DNA of 64,000 bases, taken from NCBI RefSeq assembly GCF_019175385.1, contig NC_083339.1, positions 29,851,637 to 29,915,636 on the forward strand. Direction: 5' to 3'. Under the pieces are notes generated by a model. It did not search any database. It was given only the letters and a program-made list of their open reading frames with translations, and was not told the origin of the DNA. Origin of the DNA: Lycium barbarum (Eukaryota; Streptophyta; Magnoliopsida; Solanales; Solanaceae). This document shows, one piece after another, positions 1-11,109 of the stretch. Both the position numbers and the translations under genes were made by a program. Position 1 is the stretch's first letter, and each line of letters begins with the position of its first letter.

Positions 1-21
1 CTGTAATACCCCTTGACCAAT

Positions 22-600
22 TCAGTTGTCTTTCCAGGAAGAAATCTTCATACCATTCCCCACTTTAAGTTTTGTTTTGTTCCTCCTCTTTGGCCATAGA
101 TTCCTGATTGATCTCCAAACACTGCAACCATATGGAGTGAGAACTGGTTTTGTAGTCCAATTACCCTCTTCCCCATATTTATTTCTAATAGCTCTCTTCC
201 ACAGAGGTTCTTTTCCTGAAGCATATCTCCACAACCATTTCATCATTAGACTCTGATTGTGGGCCTTCAACTTCTTAATACCATTCCTCCTTTTTTGCTT
301 CTTATCATGGTATCCAGTTTGACTAAATGAAACTTGTGTTCATCATTGTTTCCCTGCCAGAAAAAATTGTTTCTCAGGGTGTCTAATCTCTTTATCACAC
401 GAACAGGACCTGGGAATAATGACATCATACATGTAGGTAAAGCATCTAACACACTAGTAATGAGAGTCACCCTCCCTCCCATAGATAAATATTGCATCTT
501 CCAGTTTGTCCACTTGTTTTCACATTTCTCTATCACACAACTCCATATTCCTTTAGATTTGCTTTTTGGCCTCAGAGGCCTACCCAGATACACTGGGTAG
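22..600 (-). pseudogene. LINE ORF2 C-terminal part (thumb/connection)
   Basis: Two reading frames (267-593 and 22-270) match the region after the RT in plant LINEs: YLGRPLRPKSKSK, then WKMQYLSMGGRVTLITSVL and a Trp-rich tail with WLWRYASGKEPLWKRAI. The overlap in different frames shows a frameshift around 267. The zinc-binding segment that normally ends the protein would lie left of the window. Confidence 0.85.
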
Positions 601-739
601 TTCTCCCACTTTCCCTCCCAGAATGTTAGTTAACATCTAAATTTCCACCACTGTGTCGACTGGATAAATGGAACTCTTCCCCAATTGATATGCAGCCCAG
701 AGACTGTCTCAAAAATGATGAATATAACCCTCAGTACCC

Positions 740-1387
740 TCAACTGAGTTGCTCCACATCAGCATCACAAAAAATCAAAGTATCATCTGCATATTGTAGG
801 TGAGAGATTTCCATGTTGTTTCCAGCCCTGTAGTTTACCTGAAAGCCTCTGATCCTGCCCTTACTTCCATCAATGTGGAGCATATCATTCATTCCCTCCA
901 TTGCTAATATGAATAGAAAAGGTGACAGTGGATCCCCCTAAACCCCTTTTAGAGGAAAAGAACCCATCAGGATTCACTTCACTGTGCTGATGCAGTATCT
1001 GATCCATCTGATGCCAAATCCCATCTTTTGTAGAATTCCCAATAAGTAACCCCAATTTAAGTGATCATATGCTTTCTGGTTATCCAGTTCACATAGACTT
1101 CCAGGGACTTTACTTCTTTGTGTAGCCTCCACACACTCATTTGCTATGAGTATAGCATCCATGATGTGCCTTCCCCTCATAAAGGCCATTTGTTGCTCAT
1201 CAACAAGTCTATGGATCACCTTCTTCAACCTCTCTGCCAACAACTTGGCTATGATTTTGCATGCACTACCAATCACGCTGATAGGTCTAAAATCATTAAG
1301 TTCTATGGCTTCCACCTTCTCTGGTATAAGTGGCATTAAAGCTTTTCTTAAACACTTATTGACTATGAAAATTTTGAATTGCCGCAA
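740..1387 (-). pseudogene. LINE reverse transcriptase core
   Basis: The open part (974-1387) begins in RT block 1-2 with NDFRPISVIGSACKIIAKLLAERL, followed by QQMAFMRGRHIMDAILIANE, both hallmarks of plant L1 RTs. Beyond its end the same protein continues in another frame with GDPLSPFLF and then the catalytic YADD (codons at 782-793). The frameshift near 930-974 separates the first catalytic Asp region from YADD, so the enzyme is inactive. In the intact family it copies LINE RNA at the nicked target. Confidence 0.9.
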
Positions 1388-1448
1388 TCACATCTGTACC
1401 AATGATATCCCACCCTTTGATAAAGAAAGCCATAGTATAACCATTTGG

Positions 1449-1952
1449 CTATGGTGCTTTGTCACCTGCACAAGCCTTCACAGTTTCCATAATCTCTTGA
1501 GGTTCAAAGTGTCTCATCAGATTATGGTTCGATTCTTCAGTAATTAGTGGACATCCCCTCATATTGAAGCGAGGTCTCCAATTCTGTGTTTCAGTATACA
1601 GCTTCTCATAATAATTTACAGTCTCCTTCTGAATATCCTCTGCCCTTGTAAGATTTTCTCCATCTACAACAAGCTTGTCAATGTTATTCATTCTTTTGTG
1701 AGCATTTGCAGCTCTATGAACGAATTTGGTATTACTATCGTTTTAGCCATAAAGCCCTGATCTCTGCCTTCAGGCTGCCTCTTCATGTTTTACTTTGTTT
1801 TCAAACTCCATCATCAGAGATATCCTTTCTGCAATCTCCATCTCAGATAATAACCTATGCTTCTGGATCCTATCCAAACCCTCAATTTGCTGTAGTACTT
1901 TCTGTTTCTGTATGCCCAAACTTCCTTGAGAAGATCTGCTCCATTTCTTCAA
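1449..1952 (-). pseudogene. LINE ORF2 linker between endonuclease and reverse transcriptase
   Basis: Two out-of-phase pieces (1770-1952 and 1449-1691) cover the helical linker of plant LINE ORF2. The second has the typical VNYYEKLYTE and WRPRFN run just before the RT. Charged residues and helix-formers dominate. The frame changes between the two pieces, so this part is not translatable as one protein. It sits in the correct order between the endonuclease and the RT. Confidence 0.75.
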
Positions 1953-2227
1953 TTTCTCCTTCGAAGCTTTGAGTTTATAGGCCAGAATATAATCAGGTCT
2001 TCCTATACATCTGAATGATTCCCACCATTCTTTGAGTCTATCATTAAAATCCTCAGCTTCAAACCACCAATTCTCATACTTGAAATAAGATTTTGAAGTT
2101 TCTCAATTTCCCAGAATGAAGTAACTATGGTGAATGGTCTGATGTCACACTATGTAGAATGGATTGCTTGATATTTCTGAAGCTTACATCCCAATCTTCA
2201 GATGCTAAAAGTCTATCAAGTCTGGCT

Positions 2228-2611
2228 TCACTCCTCTCTCCACATGTATTTCCCTCCTATCAGAGTCAAATCTACTAACCCCATATCTTCAATGAACTCG
2301 GAGAAACCTGTCATTGACTTTGTTTTTCTGGTACCCTTCTTCTTTTCAGGTGGGAATCTTGTAGCATTAAAATCCCCACAAAGTACCCAAGGCCCACTGA
2401 GCAGACCTTTGGCTGCTCCTATTTCCCCCCAAATCTCCTCCCTTTCATTGCAATCATTAGGAGCACACACACTAGCCAGATGCCAAGTAAAAATTTGGAT
2501 CTTTCCAGTGAGTATGCAAGTAATATAGCAAGTTCCCGAGCTACTGATTTCTCCCTCCCAATCCCTCTCAGGCATTTCAGATATGGGTGTAGATTTATGT
2601 TTGTGGTCCAC
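2228..2611 (-). pseudogene. LINE endonuclease domain fragment
   Basis: This 127-codon open stretch carries the motif GPWVLCGDFNATRF, the GDFN box of exonuclease/endonuclease/phosphatase-family enzymes. In the intact family this enzyme nicks target DNA for target-primed reverse transcription. The N-terminal catalytic residues expected upstream are missing or scrambled, and the frame closes with no link into the linker and RT. It is therefore a dead fragment of the LINE around it. Confidence 0.85.
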
Positions 2612-2990
2612 AATGGCATCACATTTTCATTTCATGGAAAATATTGCACAGGATTGCACCATATTTCCACACTTAGTCTCACACAACAGTTTAGATTCCT
2701 TTAACAAAATGCTCGCTCTGGGTCAATGCATGTGTTACCAACAAGTTGGTCAAAATCATTCAATCATGCATTCACCACTTTGTCATTGTCATATATGTAT
2801 ATCATAAACACTATCAATTTCTACATATCACTTCTTTAATTTAAGATTCTCTTTAGTAAAAGGTGAAAAAATAGTTGCATTGGAAAAAAGAAGATTCTCA
2901 GTTGCATCAACTTCTAGAATCTTTTTACAAAAGTTTCAAACGGGGTTGATTCACAATCCGATAACTGAGCTGGTCATTTACATGAAACAG

Positions 2991-3691
2991 GAAAGAATTA
3001 GAGAAGGTTATTCCTGGATTGAGGCCATGGGAGGTTTTAAGTGTTGAACAAGCCATGGATCAAATAACATATGGTGGTGAATGGTACCGTGAGCCTCTTG
3101 GTTCATACACAACTGGCCCTCCATATATTGCTGACTGGAACAAGGATGTCATGGTACGTGCTCATCCCAACTAAGAACAAAGCTTCCTTTTTCGTATGTT
3201 GGTTGTTGAATTTGACTTTTCATGATCTTCTGGTGTGTGTTTCTACAAGTTAGTGCCGGTGAATTACTACTCTTTGGTGCTTTATGTCATATGTGGATTG
3301 TTATGATTATGATCTCCTAGTTTTAGATTAGAACTAGGCAGTTTTGATGTACCTCTAGGAAAAGCTTCATCTCTATTTCACACAGGTTATTTTATGGCGC
3401 AAGCTCTATATTCAGGATTCTTCATGCTAATGTCGTTTAAAAAAAGAAAAAATTCACATACTAACAGTTTCTGCCTTTGACATGCAGAGATTGTTTGAGA
3501 TATACCACGATCTCAGCGTCCAGGTCTACAACAAGCTGGATAGGACAGTTCCCGGTTTTGGAACAGTAATGAAGCAAGTTCAAATTGATTCAGCTGCCAG
3601 AGAAACCAAAAGGGCAAAGAAGAGGGCTGCACAGAAGAGGGCCGAGGAGGAAATTGCAATTTTTGGTCGAGTTCAAAGTAAAGATGAGTAA
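2991..3691 (+). CDS. 3' end of an unrecognised plant gene (last two exons)
   Basis: Exon 2991-3153 follows a CAG acceptor and ends at a GTACGT donor. The intron is 3154-3487, ending TGCAG. The last exon is 3488-3691, ending in TAA. The intron is phase 0. The exons encode about 121 residues: a Trp/Tyr/Gly-rich stretch around YGGEWYREPLGSY, then a helical part, then a very basic C-terminus (KRAKKRAAQKRAEEE). Matched splice sites and unbroken coding through both exons favour a real gene. An in-frame stop lies just upstream of 2991, so the first visible exon needs the splice acceptor. No earlier exon can be seen. The LINE occupies the upstream side, so the gene may be cut off here, or its 5' exons may lie beyond the LINE. 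The product is not recognised. Confidence 0.55.
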
Positions 3692-4319
3692 TATTGCTGG
3701 TTCATGTCGAAAGATTTTTTTCCCTCTTTTCTGTAAATCACAATTCAGATTTCTCTGTATATTTGATGCCTTGATGGTAAGGATTTGATGCTGGAGGATG
3801 CAATTTAAGACCTGGTAGAATTCACATTTAACATATTTTTGCTGTGTTATGAGAGCTTTTTTTTTTTTTGTAGCTTGACGATGAGTTAGTAACTTTTCCA
3901 GTATGAGCACTTGACGCATATTGGTTGCAGATAGCAACACTAGCTTTTCCTTCAACTTGAGTTCAGTTTCTTTTGATGGCTCGGAGGGTGTTTGCATTGA
4001 ATTATTTAAGTGCTTATTGGCTTTTAAGTTTTTTTTTCTATTTTTTGTGATGTTTGAAAAAGATAAAAATGCTTTTAATCACTTGCTTTTAGGGCAAAAA
4101 AGTACAAAAATAAGCCATAAGCCAAAAGTTGGATATTTCCAATTTATGACTTTTAGCTTATAAGCTACTTTTAAAAAGCTAATTCATTAGCCCAACAATC
4201 TAACTTTTTGCCCCATATATCCCTTGGCCGATCTAGTTTCTTTCTCCCATATGTACGTATCTTCTTCACACTCCCTCCAAGGTATTTTCAACTTTCTCAA
4301 ATTTATCTTCCTAGGAAAA
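3692..4319. other. 3' flank of the preceding gene; AT-rich, no gene seen
   Basis: This probably contains the 3' UTR of the preceding gene. A T-run lies near 3860-3872. The part at about 3995-4190 is rich in CTTATAAGC- and CTTTTAAG-like words that pair loosely across it, which could be a decayed MITE, but clean terminal repeats could not be fixed. No coding signal was found. Confidence 0.3.
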
Positions 4320-4526
4320 ATGGCAATTTCTATAGGTGCTGTCGGAGCCAGAGCTTTGGCTTCGTCGGCGAATTGCTATTGCCCATATCTTCTTTGACTG
4401 TTGGTTGTTTGTTTCACCAAATTATCTGCTTCTGATTCTTCCTCTGCTTTGTCTTTGAAGACTGTCTTGTCTGTGGGTAAAAGGGGCTCTCATTCCTTGT
4501 GGTTGAATTCATTCGCATCCCTATGA
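4320..4526 (+). pseudogene. Possible transit-peptide remnant of a plastid-protein gene
   Basis: From ATG 4320, a 68-codon frame is broken by one TGA at 4395-4397 and ends with TGA at 4524-4526. The encoded peptide begins MAISIGAVGARALASSAN and continues with a Ser/Ala/Leu/Lys-rich, acid-poor stretch, which is the composition of chloroplast transit peptides. A pyrimidine-rich leader precedes it. Nothing recognisable as a mature protein follows. It could be a broken first exon of a nuclear plastid-protein gene or a chance composition. Confidence 0.3.
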
Positions 4527-5435
4527 TATTGTCCAACTAAAAATACTGTAGAGAAGACAGACAATTTGACCCAAAGATATAAAAATTAGTACAAGCTAGA
4601 TTCGGAAAATGAATAGAATAATAAACAGAAATTCGAAGCAAATTTCCGACAGAGCTTCGCTGTGCTCGAATTGGGAACTATAGGTTGAAATCCAAGAAAG
4701 GGTCTCCATTTCTTTTATCCAAAACCCGAAAAGTTTTTTTTGTTTTTTGGTTAAAGTTCTTTAGTTTGTTTTCAACTCTTTAGAGTGTAATTTTGAGTAT
4801 TAAGATAGATTGAGCAACCTATGTCTAGCTATATAAAAATATATATTATTTATATACGTAATTTGAGTTGATATCGTGTGTTTATACATTATATATACAA
4901 AGTATATGTAATGATTACATATAGATATACAGAACAAATACATTATTTATACACTAATGATATAGTAGGCTACATGGACTGCAAACTAGATGCGTGAGCT
5001 GTATAGATATACATAACAAATACATTATCTATATACCGATGATACAGTGGGCTACATCGGATGCAAACTAGATGCATGGGCCGTATATATGAGTTATTTC
5101 CCCTAATGATAATTGTTCACAGGTTCCATCAAATTCTAATAAGAATAAGTGGAGGATGTATTCGAGCATCTACTAGAGATATTGTATACTCTATGCATGT
5201 AAAGATAAGAGATAAACAGCTAAAAATAGGAGTAGAGTGCAGTGGATAAACCAATGTAACACATTATTCACCGTGTCACTAGTCATTGAAGATGTCTCGG
5301 TGTTAAAAGAGTAAGCAAACTGAGGTAAAACGTCTAGAAAAGTTGGGGTAAGTTTACAAGTGGAAGGGGTGGTCATGAGTTTTTGGCTTCGCTTAAGAGA
5401 AAATTTAAAAGATAGCCATCGCTTTAAAAAATTTG
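4527..5435. other. Intergenic DNA, nothing coding recognised
   Basis: AT-rich sequence. A short repeated phrase (AGATATACA-AACAAATACATTAT with GATGATACAGTGGGCTACAT) occurs at about 4920-4980 and 5005-5065, a roughly 85-bp imperfect direct repeat. No domain or splice signal could be supported. Confidence 0.4.
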
Positions 5436-5439
5436 TTAG

Positions 5440-5905
5440 GCAAAGCTTTTGTTGCCCATCGGTCATAAGCTGTGAACATAAATTAGCTTTGCCTTTAAGG
5501 TAGGAGTTCAGGATATTTCAAGATAGTGAACCTGCTCTGTTGACAGCAAGTTCTGCCTTATTGGCAAAAATTAGAACTTATGCCTGATGGGCAACAGAGA
5601 CAACATTTGTTGTCCATCGGGCATAAGTTGTGGACTGACTTTGCCTATAAGGCTGAAGTTCAAGATATTCAAGACAGTGAACCTGTTCAATTGACCACAG
5701 GTTCTGCCATATAGGCAAAAGCTAGACTTATGCCCTATGGGCAACAAAGGCAAAACTTTTGTTGCCCATCGGGCATAAGTTGTAGACTGATTTTGCCTAC
5801 AAGACAGAAGTTTAAGATATTTTAAGACAGTGAACCTGTTCAATTGACCACAAGTTCTGCCTTATAGGCAAAAACTAGAACTTTTGCCTGATGGACAACA
5901 TAAGT
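5440..5905. repeat. Minisatellite array, about 150-bp unit
   Basis: The phrase GTTGCCCATCGGGCATAAG recurs near 5450, 5610 and 5761, with a partial copy near 5890, a spacing of about 150-160 bp. Between copies the text AGACAGTGAACCTGTTCAATTGACCACA also recurs. The core GCCCATCGGGC is nearly palindromic. The open minus-strand frame through the array only reflects repeats in the same phase and is not taken as a gene. Confidence 0.8.
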
Positions 5906-6830
5906 TTTTCCCAGTGAATTTTTTTCAAATTAAGGTCATGTTTTAAAAATTGTGTTAAGTAAGACAAAAATTCAAGATAGGACACTTTTGGGAGCATCCG
6001 CACGCGTATTTCCTGAAAAAGTTGGGTCTCAAGTTTCTAATACAGAGGCTCACTCCCCTTTTCTTTTTGATAACAATGTTGTCTGAGTCAATTTATACAA
6101 ATTCTCACTATTTCATCAAATAACTAATAGACGTGTAAATTAGCGATCAAAATGGGCTAAGTTAATAAATGAGAAGTCACTAAATTATTCACAAATTACT
6201 TGCTAAAACAATTTGGGCTAAAAAGTGGTTCATAAACGTTCGATTCTTACTAAGTTTTAGTTTCTTGTTTGTTCTTTTATAATTTTGTTAGTACCTAATA
6301 CAATTATTTTTTTAATTATGGCTATATATAACATATAAGAAAAATTCTTTTTGAAAATATATTTAGAAGGTTTCTATAGGTCAATAGGAGCCAAATATCA
6401 AGCTAATTTGAGCTACATATCAGCCCAACTTTTAAATGGGCTGAAATGAGTGGGTAAAAATGGAGTGATATAATAAATGAGCGAGTCAATGGCAAGTGAT
6501 TTAATAAATGAGCGAGGCAATGGCCCGCTCAAACTTGATTGAATTCGGCGGATTCTTTTTTTAATAGCTAATTTTGCCACTCCAACTAATAGGTTTTTAT
6601 CTCACAAGAAATGACGCCTAGTGCCCCACAAAGAGCCCGGTCTTGAATTTTTCCTTTTTAATATCTTGAAAGACTGACCTCCTTTTCATTTTGATGTACA
6701 GACAAAGATGTTTTTACCTTTATATTCCTAGTGTTGCCTCAGTCAGGAGTTGAACGCAATTCAATAAGAGCTAATTTCGCTTATCAAGCAGAAATTATAG
6801 ATTATATCATAAATTAGACACAATGACATA
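5906..6830. other. Intergenic DNA, nothing coding recognised
   Basis: AT-rich. It contains a short direct repeat around ATAAATGAGCGAG (about 6475-6520). No gene, RNA or element ends were recognised. Confidence 0.4.
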
Positions 6831-6834
6831 ACTT

Positions 6835-7215
6835 ATAAAGTGTTGCCCATGGGGCATAGGTTATGGTTCTAAAGTCCCTGAGCTAAGTTTTGCCTCTAAA
6901 GCATAGAGTTATAGAGTATATCATAAGTCAGACACAATGAGATAGTGTAAAGCGTTGCCCATGGGGCATAAGTTGTCTTTTTAAGTTCCTGAGCTAAGTT
7001 TTGCCTCTAAGGCAAGAGTTAATATTTCATGAGTCAAACACAATGAGGTAGTGTAAAGTGTTGCCCATAGGTCATAAAGTCTCTGAGCTAAGTTTTGCAC
7101 CTAAGGCAAGAGTTATAAAGTATTTTATAAGTCATACACAACGAGATAGTGTCAACTGTTGCCCACAAAACATAAGTTGTTGTTATAAAGTCACCGAGCT
7201 AAGTTTTGCTAGTGG
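6835..7215. repeat. Second minisatellite array, about 92-113-bp unit, sharing its core with the first
   Basis: GAGCTAAGTTTTGC recurs near 6880, 6990, 7083 and 7196. Between these lie GTTGCCCATGGGGCATAAGTTG and CACAATGAGATAGTG. The core GTTGCCCAT-GGGCATAAGTTG is the same as in the array at 5440-5905, so the two arrays look like diverged members of one repeat family about 1 kb apart. Confidence 0.75.
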
Positions 7216-8124
7216 ATGGCCAAAATATGTCACATTCACAAACAAGAGTGAATTAACTAAAACAATAGTAAATCCTTGAAGCAACTCATGACATAACCTT
7301 CGTATAATTGCAACATAAGCTAAAGAAACACAAACTCGACATTAGTTAAATAATATGAATATTGTTAATCCTCTTTTCCATTGGCGATTGTAGCTAAACA
7401 CTAAGCAAATATTTTTTTTAATGATTTTTCTAACTCTTCTACTGTACAAAATTCATCATTTTCAGTATTATAAGTGCGACATCAGATTGTGTTGTAGACA
7501 ATAAGAAAAACCTACGATCATTAAAATCATTTGCTACTTCACATCTCTTCCTTTTTCTAGCAAATGAATCTTCAATCTCCTCAGATATTTTTGATGAATT
7601 CGTTTATAGAACAATGAGAAGAATTTGAAGAATAAAGGAATGGAGATCTCAGTAGAGAAAAATGAAGAAGTAGCAGAATCTAGGAGTTTTAGGTTTAGCG
7701 GGTAATTTTCTTCAGCTAATTCTTATTACACTTATTCGAGGCTATTTTTGTTATACTTTGCTATTGGGTCCAAAAATTCAAGACCAGCCCCTTTTAAGGC
7801 CATTTGTGAACTTATCCCGTTATCTCACCCAAGTGCATGTATCCGGCTATAAATGTTTGGGCCTAGATTATATATATATGTAGAAAAATCAAGGGAAAAT
7901 TTCACAAGAAGCGAGATTAGTGTTTTTTTTTTTTTTTTTTTTTTAGCAAAAAATAGTGACATTATTTTTCAAATGTAACAATACTTTTCTATCAAAATGT
8001 AGCGTATACACTATATGCGCTCGCATACAGTATTAAGGTATATACACTGATACATTGTGTATATACATTATATATAATATATACAAATGTATATACACTG
8101 ATTATTGTGTGTGTGTACACACAG
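7216..8124. other. Intergenic DNA with a T-run and short simple repeats
   Basis: There is a run of about 24 T at 7921-7944 and TATACACTGTATACAC-type simple sequence at about 8000-8110. No gene is visible. Confidence 0.4.
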
Positions 8125-8325
8125 GGGCGGATGGAGCATTATAATTTGGGGTTTGAACCCCAAACTTTCGATGCGGTGTACAAATTTATATGTAAAAATT
8201 TACTAAATTTACAATAAGTAGTAGATATGAATCCATAACTTTAGAAATATAATGGTTCAATGCTAAATAATTTAAAAGGTTGAACCCAAGAGTTTAAATC
8301 CTAGATCACGCATACAAAAATTGTA
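8125..8325. mobile_element. Degraded MITE of the GGGGCGGAT/TTGAACCC type
   Basis: The left end CAGGGGCGGATGGAGC, the inner GGGTTTGAACCCC and the inner right-hand GGTTGAACCCAAGAG-AAATCCTAGATCACGC are laid out as in a common Solanaceae MITE type whose two ends mirror each other. The right terminal repeat is decayed (GATCACGC instead of a clean GGATCCGCC-like end). The length of about 200 bp suits a non-autonomous DNA element. The family assignment is from memory of such sequences and is moderate. Confidence 0.5.
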
Positions 8326-9167
8326 CCTACAATCTAGGGATACGTGTATCAATGTGAATGAACTATAAAATAAATATAGCTATGTTCTTTATTTATTTAA
8401 AAGTACCGCTATAAAATGTAATTATAAAACATAATCAGCTAAATGCCCCCAGTTACTTTAGGTCATATTTCCAAAACTCATCGAGCGTTTTCTCATTTTT
8501 GTGCTTCTGTTTGGTATTTGGATTTTAATTTCTTATAGTTTTCATTCCACTGATCTATTAACTGTTGGAGCACACGGTTAGATGTCGGGATTAAGTCCTT
8601 CTTAGATCCAATACAGCATGTTTGAATCAAGTTAAAAATAATATGCTCAACATTTTTGTGTTATAAATAGTATTTTGGCTATAGTTGGACAGGAAATTGC
8701 GATATAAGAAGGTAAAAGTTCAAAAAATGAAAATTAATTTTATTTGCATATTGAAGAATATTCTAAAATGGAAAAATGTTAACAGATGGAAGGTAATTTT
8801 GTAACAAAAGTATGAAGGCTGGACTTCTTACTGGCCTTTGGGATATTCACATGGCAGATTTGCTGCTTTTCCCTACAAAGTGCTGCACCGTCCAAGTAAT
8901 ATATTTTGCTTTGCAGCCATACCATAGCTCGTCTTTAACCTATACTAGCTAGATATTTCCACAATAGAGATCAATTTTTTAGTTGAAGATCTAGATGAAT
9001 TAAGTAATTCAATATTTTTCTCCAATAAGTATAAATACATTTTGTGTATAAAGAGAACATGTATGATTAATTATCAATAAATGTTGTGGTGGATGGATAG
9101 GATCTCTCCACTCTTAATTAAAGTTCTCCGGTTTGAGTATTGGGTATGAAAGAAATCTTGTTAGGGA
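8326..9167. other. Intergenic DNA, nothing coding recognised
   Basis: AT-rich, with no domain-like translation and no element ends found between the two MITEs. Confidence 0.4.
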
Positions 9168-9176
9168 GTGCTTTCC

Positions 9177-9362
9177 AGTGGCGGAGCCAGGATTTTCATC
9201 TAGGAGGTTCAAAAATTCTAAAAAGTAAATACACGAAGAAATCAGGGGGTTCAACATCTACTATATATACATAATAAAATAATTTTAACTTTAAAAATAC
9301 ACTGTAATTTTTCGCTGAGGGGTTCGGATGAACCCCCTGGAGCTAACGTGGCTCCGCCCTTG
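9177..9362. mobile_element. 186-bp MITE with 10-bp terminal inverted repeats and 9-bp target duplication
   Basis: The element begins AGTGGCGGAGCCAGG and ends ACGTGGCTCCGCCCTTG, so GGCGGAGCCA is inverted at the two ends. It is flanked by the exact 9-bp repeat GTGCTTTCC at 9168-9176 and 9363-9371. A 9-bp duplication is the signature of Mutator-like elements, so this is probably a MULE-derived MITE. Inner GGGGTTCGGATGAACCCC is a second hairpin. It carries no coding sequence. A related left end is seen at 25722. Confidence 0.8.
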
Positions 9363-9371
9363 GTGCTTTCC

Positions 9372-10990
9372 CGTTAAATAGATCATACACGGCGCGAATT
9401 CGGATTAGTTAGGTCTCAATACGGATATCCAACCCCAGATTAAATATAAAATAGAGAACATGAACGATTTCTTTTGTGTAATCCTTACGCATCAGATATC
9501 TACTGGCCTAATTTATTCGAATCAATGCCACGTAGGACTTAGTAAAAGGAGATCGTTTTCTATTAGATTTTTTTATTTTATTTTCAGACTCAAAAATCCA
9601 TACTTCTTATTGAGGATGAAAATCCTATTCACCCCCATCACATTCTCAATAATTAGAACATCAATGATGAAGACTTTAGTGGACAAAGAAAATTATCGTA
9701 TGCCCAAACACTAAAATCTACGTCCTTCTTTCAAGTCTTTTTATCTTTAATTATCTCTTTTGAGTTTTTAAGGATAAAATCCTTATTCCTACTACAAATG
9801 ATGAAGCGTATACGCACCTCTAGAAGAACTACATTTTGTTCATAATTGAAGGAGGACCGTCTACTGAACACTGTGATTATATTAAAGAAAATTGTTAAAG
9901 AGAATTACAGCCAACTCTCATTTAAATAGTTCGACGCTTTTACCACACGATTTGAGATCAAATTAGTTATTACAACTTTGAATCACAACTACGAATATTT
10001 TGTGAAAAGAAGTTAAATCTCGTTGGAAATTTTACGAAAAATATTTGATCACGAAACTTGTAGAGAACTCTTGAAAGCTTGAGGCATATCAAAGACATTG
10101 TCCTTTAGGAACTTTCATCCGGAATAGTATCCCTCAGATTTCAATAAGCTCTTCTAGTATAAAACTAGGAGCTAGATATCCTTCTAGTATAAAATTAGGA
10201 GCTAGAATATATCTAACAAAGATTAAAGAAGAAATTCGCACACTATAATATGGTAGGAAGATTTTGTATTGATCTCTCACTAAAAGAAGAAGAACTTGTG
10301 TAGATTTATATGAGAACGACCATCTTATGAGATGGATGAATATTGCTCCAACGGTCACCGAAATTGATGACGATAAAATGGAGAAATAAAGACAACAAAA
10401 GGATAGTAAAAGGGTGTTACATTTGGTCGATCGGCTAAAAGTAATTACAATCGCTATTTCCCATATAAAAAATATCTAATTATTTATAAATAAATATATT
10501 TATCGGCTATTACTTTGATTGGCGGCTATTAAATTTTTCAAACTTTCATATATAAAGAAGACTACCGTCCTTCTATCTTAAATAATGTAAGGGCTTTTTT
10601 ATATTTGCACGTCGACTAAAATTAATTACTGCGCTAGTTAAAGTATACGCTTATTATCTTTTAGGACGGTCTAAAAATATAATTATCCCTAAATATAAAG
10701 AGGCTCAGTGAATTTAAATTACTTCTATATCTAGCACTTATCGAAGTTTATACTTTATCATGAAAGTCTTACCTATTGGCTATTGGCTATTGGCCTTTCA
10801 GTTAAGAGAATACAGAAGCATTGTAACCTCTCCCTTTTTATATTGTAAACAGAACCGACTTTACCAGTACATAGCATGGGGTGGAGATAGAATCCAAGGA
10901 AAACTTTCACATGTATTTCCCTCATTGGGTATTGAAATACAGTGACCAAAGCCAGACAAAAGTCTTCAAAATACGTGGAAGATTACCATA
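9372..10990. other. Intergenic DNA, nothing coding recognised
   Basis: Long AT-rich stretch. Apart from the 30-bp duplication at 10151-10210 it shows no recognisable element, RNA or coding exon. ORFs here are short and of low quality. Confidence 0.4.
10151..10210. repeat. Two tandem copies of a 30-bp unit
   Basis: CTTCTAGTATAAAACTAGGA-GCTAGATATC at 10151-10180 is followed at once by a near copy at 10181-10210. The unit contains CTAGTATAAAACTAG, an inverted repeat. No function can be assigned. Confidence 0.8.
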
Positions 10991-11000
10991 TAAAATAACC

Positions 11001-11008
11001 TATAAAAA
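11001..11008 (+). promoter_or_regulatory. Candidate TATA box of the 11110 gene
   Basis: TATAAAAA lies about 100 bp upstream of the ATG at 11110, a usual plant distance once a short 5' UTR is allowed for. The area is AT-rich, so the match could be by chance. Confidence 0.4.
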
Positions 11009-11109
11009 TGACACTTGTCCATCTTTATCAACCACTATTTCAAACCCTCATTTTCAGAACTTTGAAAAAAAAGAAAGTGGCTAAAATATCCTGAAAAAAG
11101 TGATAAGAA

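Larger units (their letters stand above)
1..2640 (-). mobile_element. Non-LTR retrotransposon (plant L1-like LINE), broken, running off the window edge
   Basis: Read on the minus strand, this stretch gives in order an AP-endonuclease-like segment, a linker, a reverse transcriptase with its YADD catalytic box, and the long C-terminal part usual in plant LINEs. The frame changes several times and stops are frequent, so no complete ORF2 remains. The 5' side fades out near 2640 inside the endonuclease domain, as expected of a 5'-truncated LINE. The 3' end and any poly(A) tail lie beyond position 1. There are no LTRs. The homology is clear from the domain order. The L1-type assignment follows from the endonuclease being of the AP type and lying upstream of the RT. 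Confidence 0.9.

Noticed and set aside
3995..4200. Possible MITE with CTTATAAGC-like inverted words
   Set aside because: No clean terminal repeats or target duplication could be fixed.
5571..5843. Minus-strand ORF with internal peptide repeats
   Set aside because: The repeats reflect the minisatellite unit, not a protein family.
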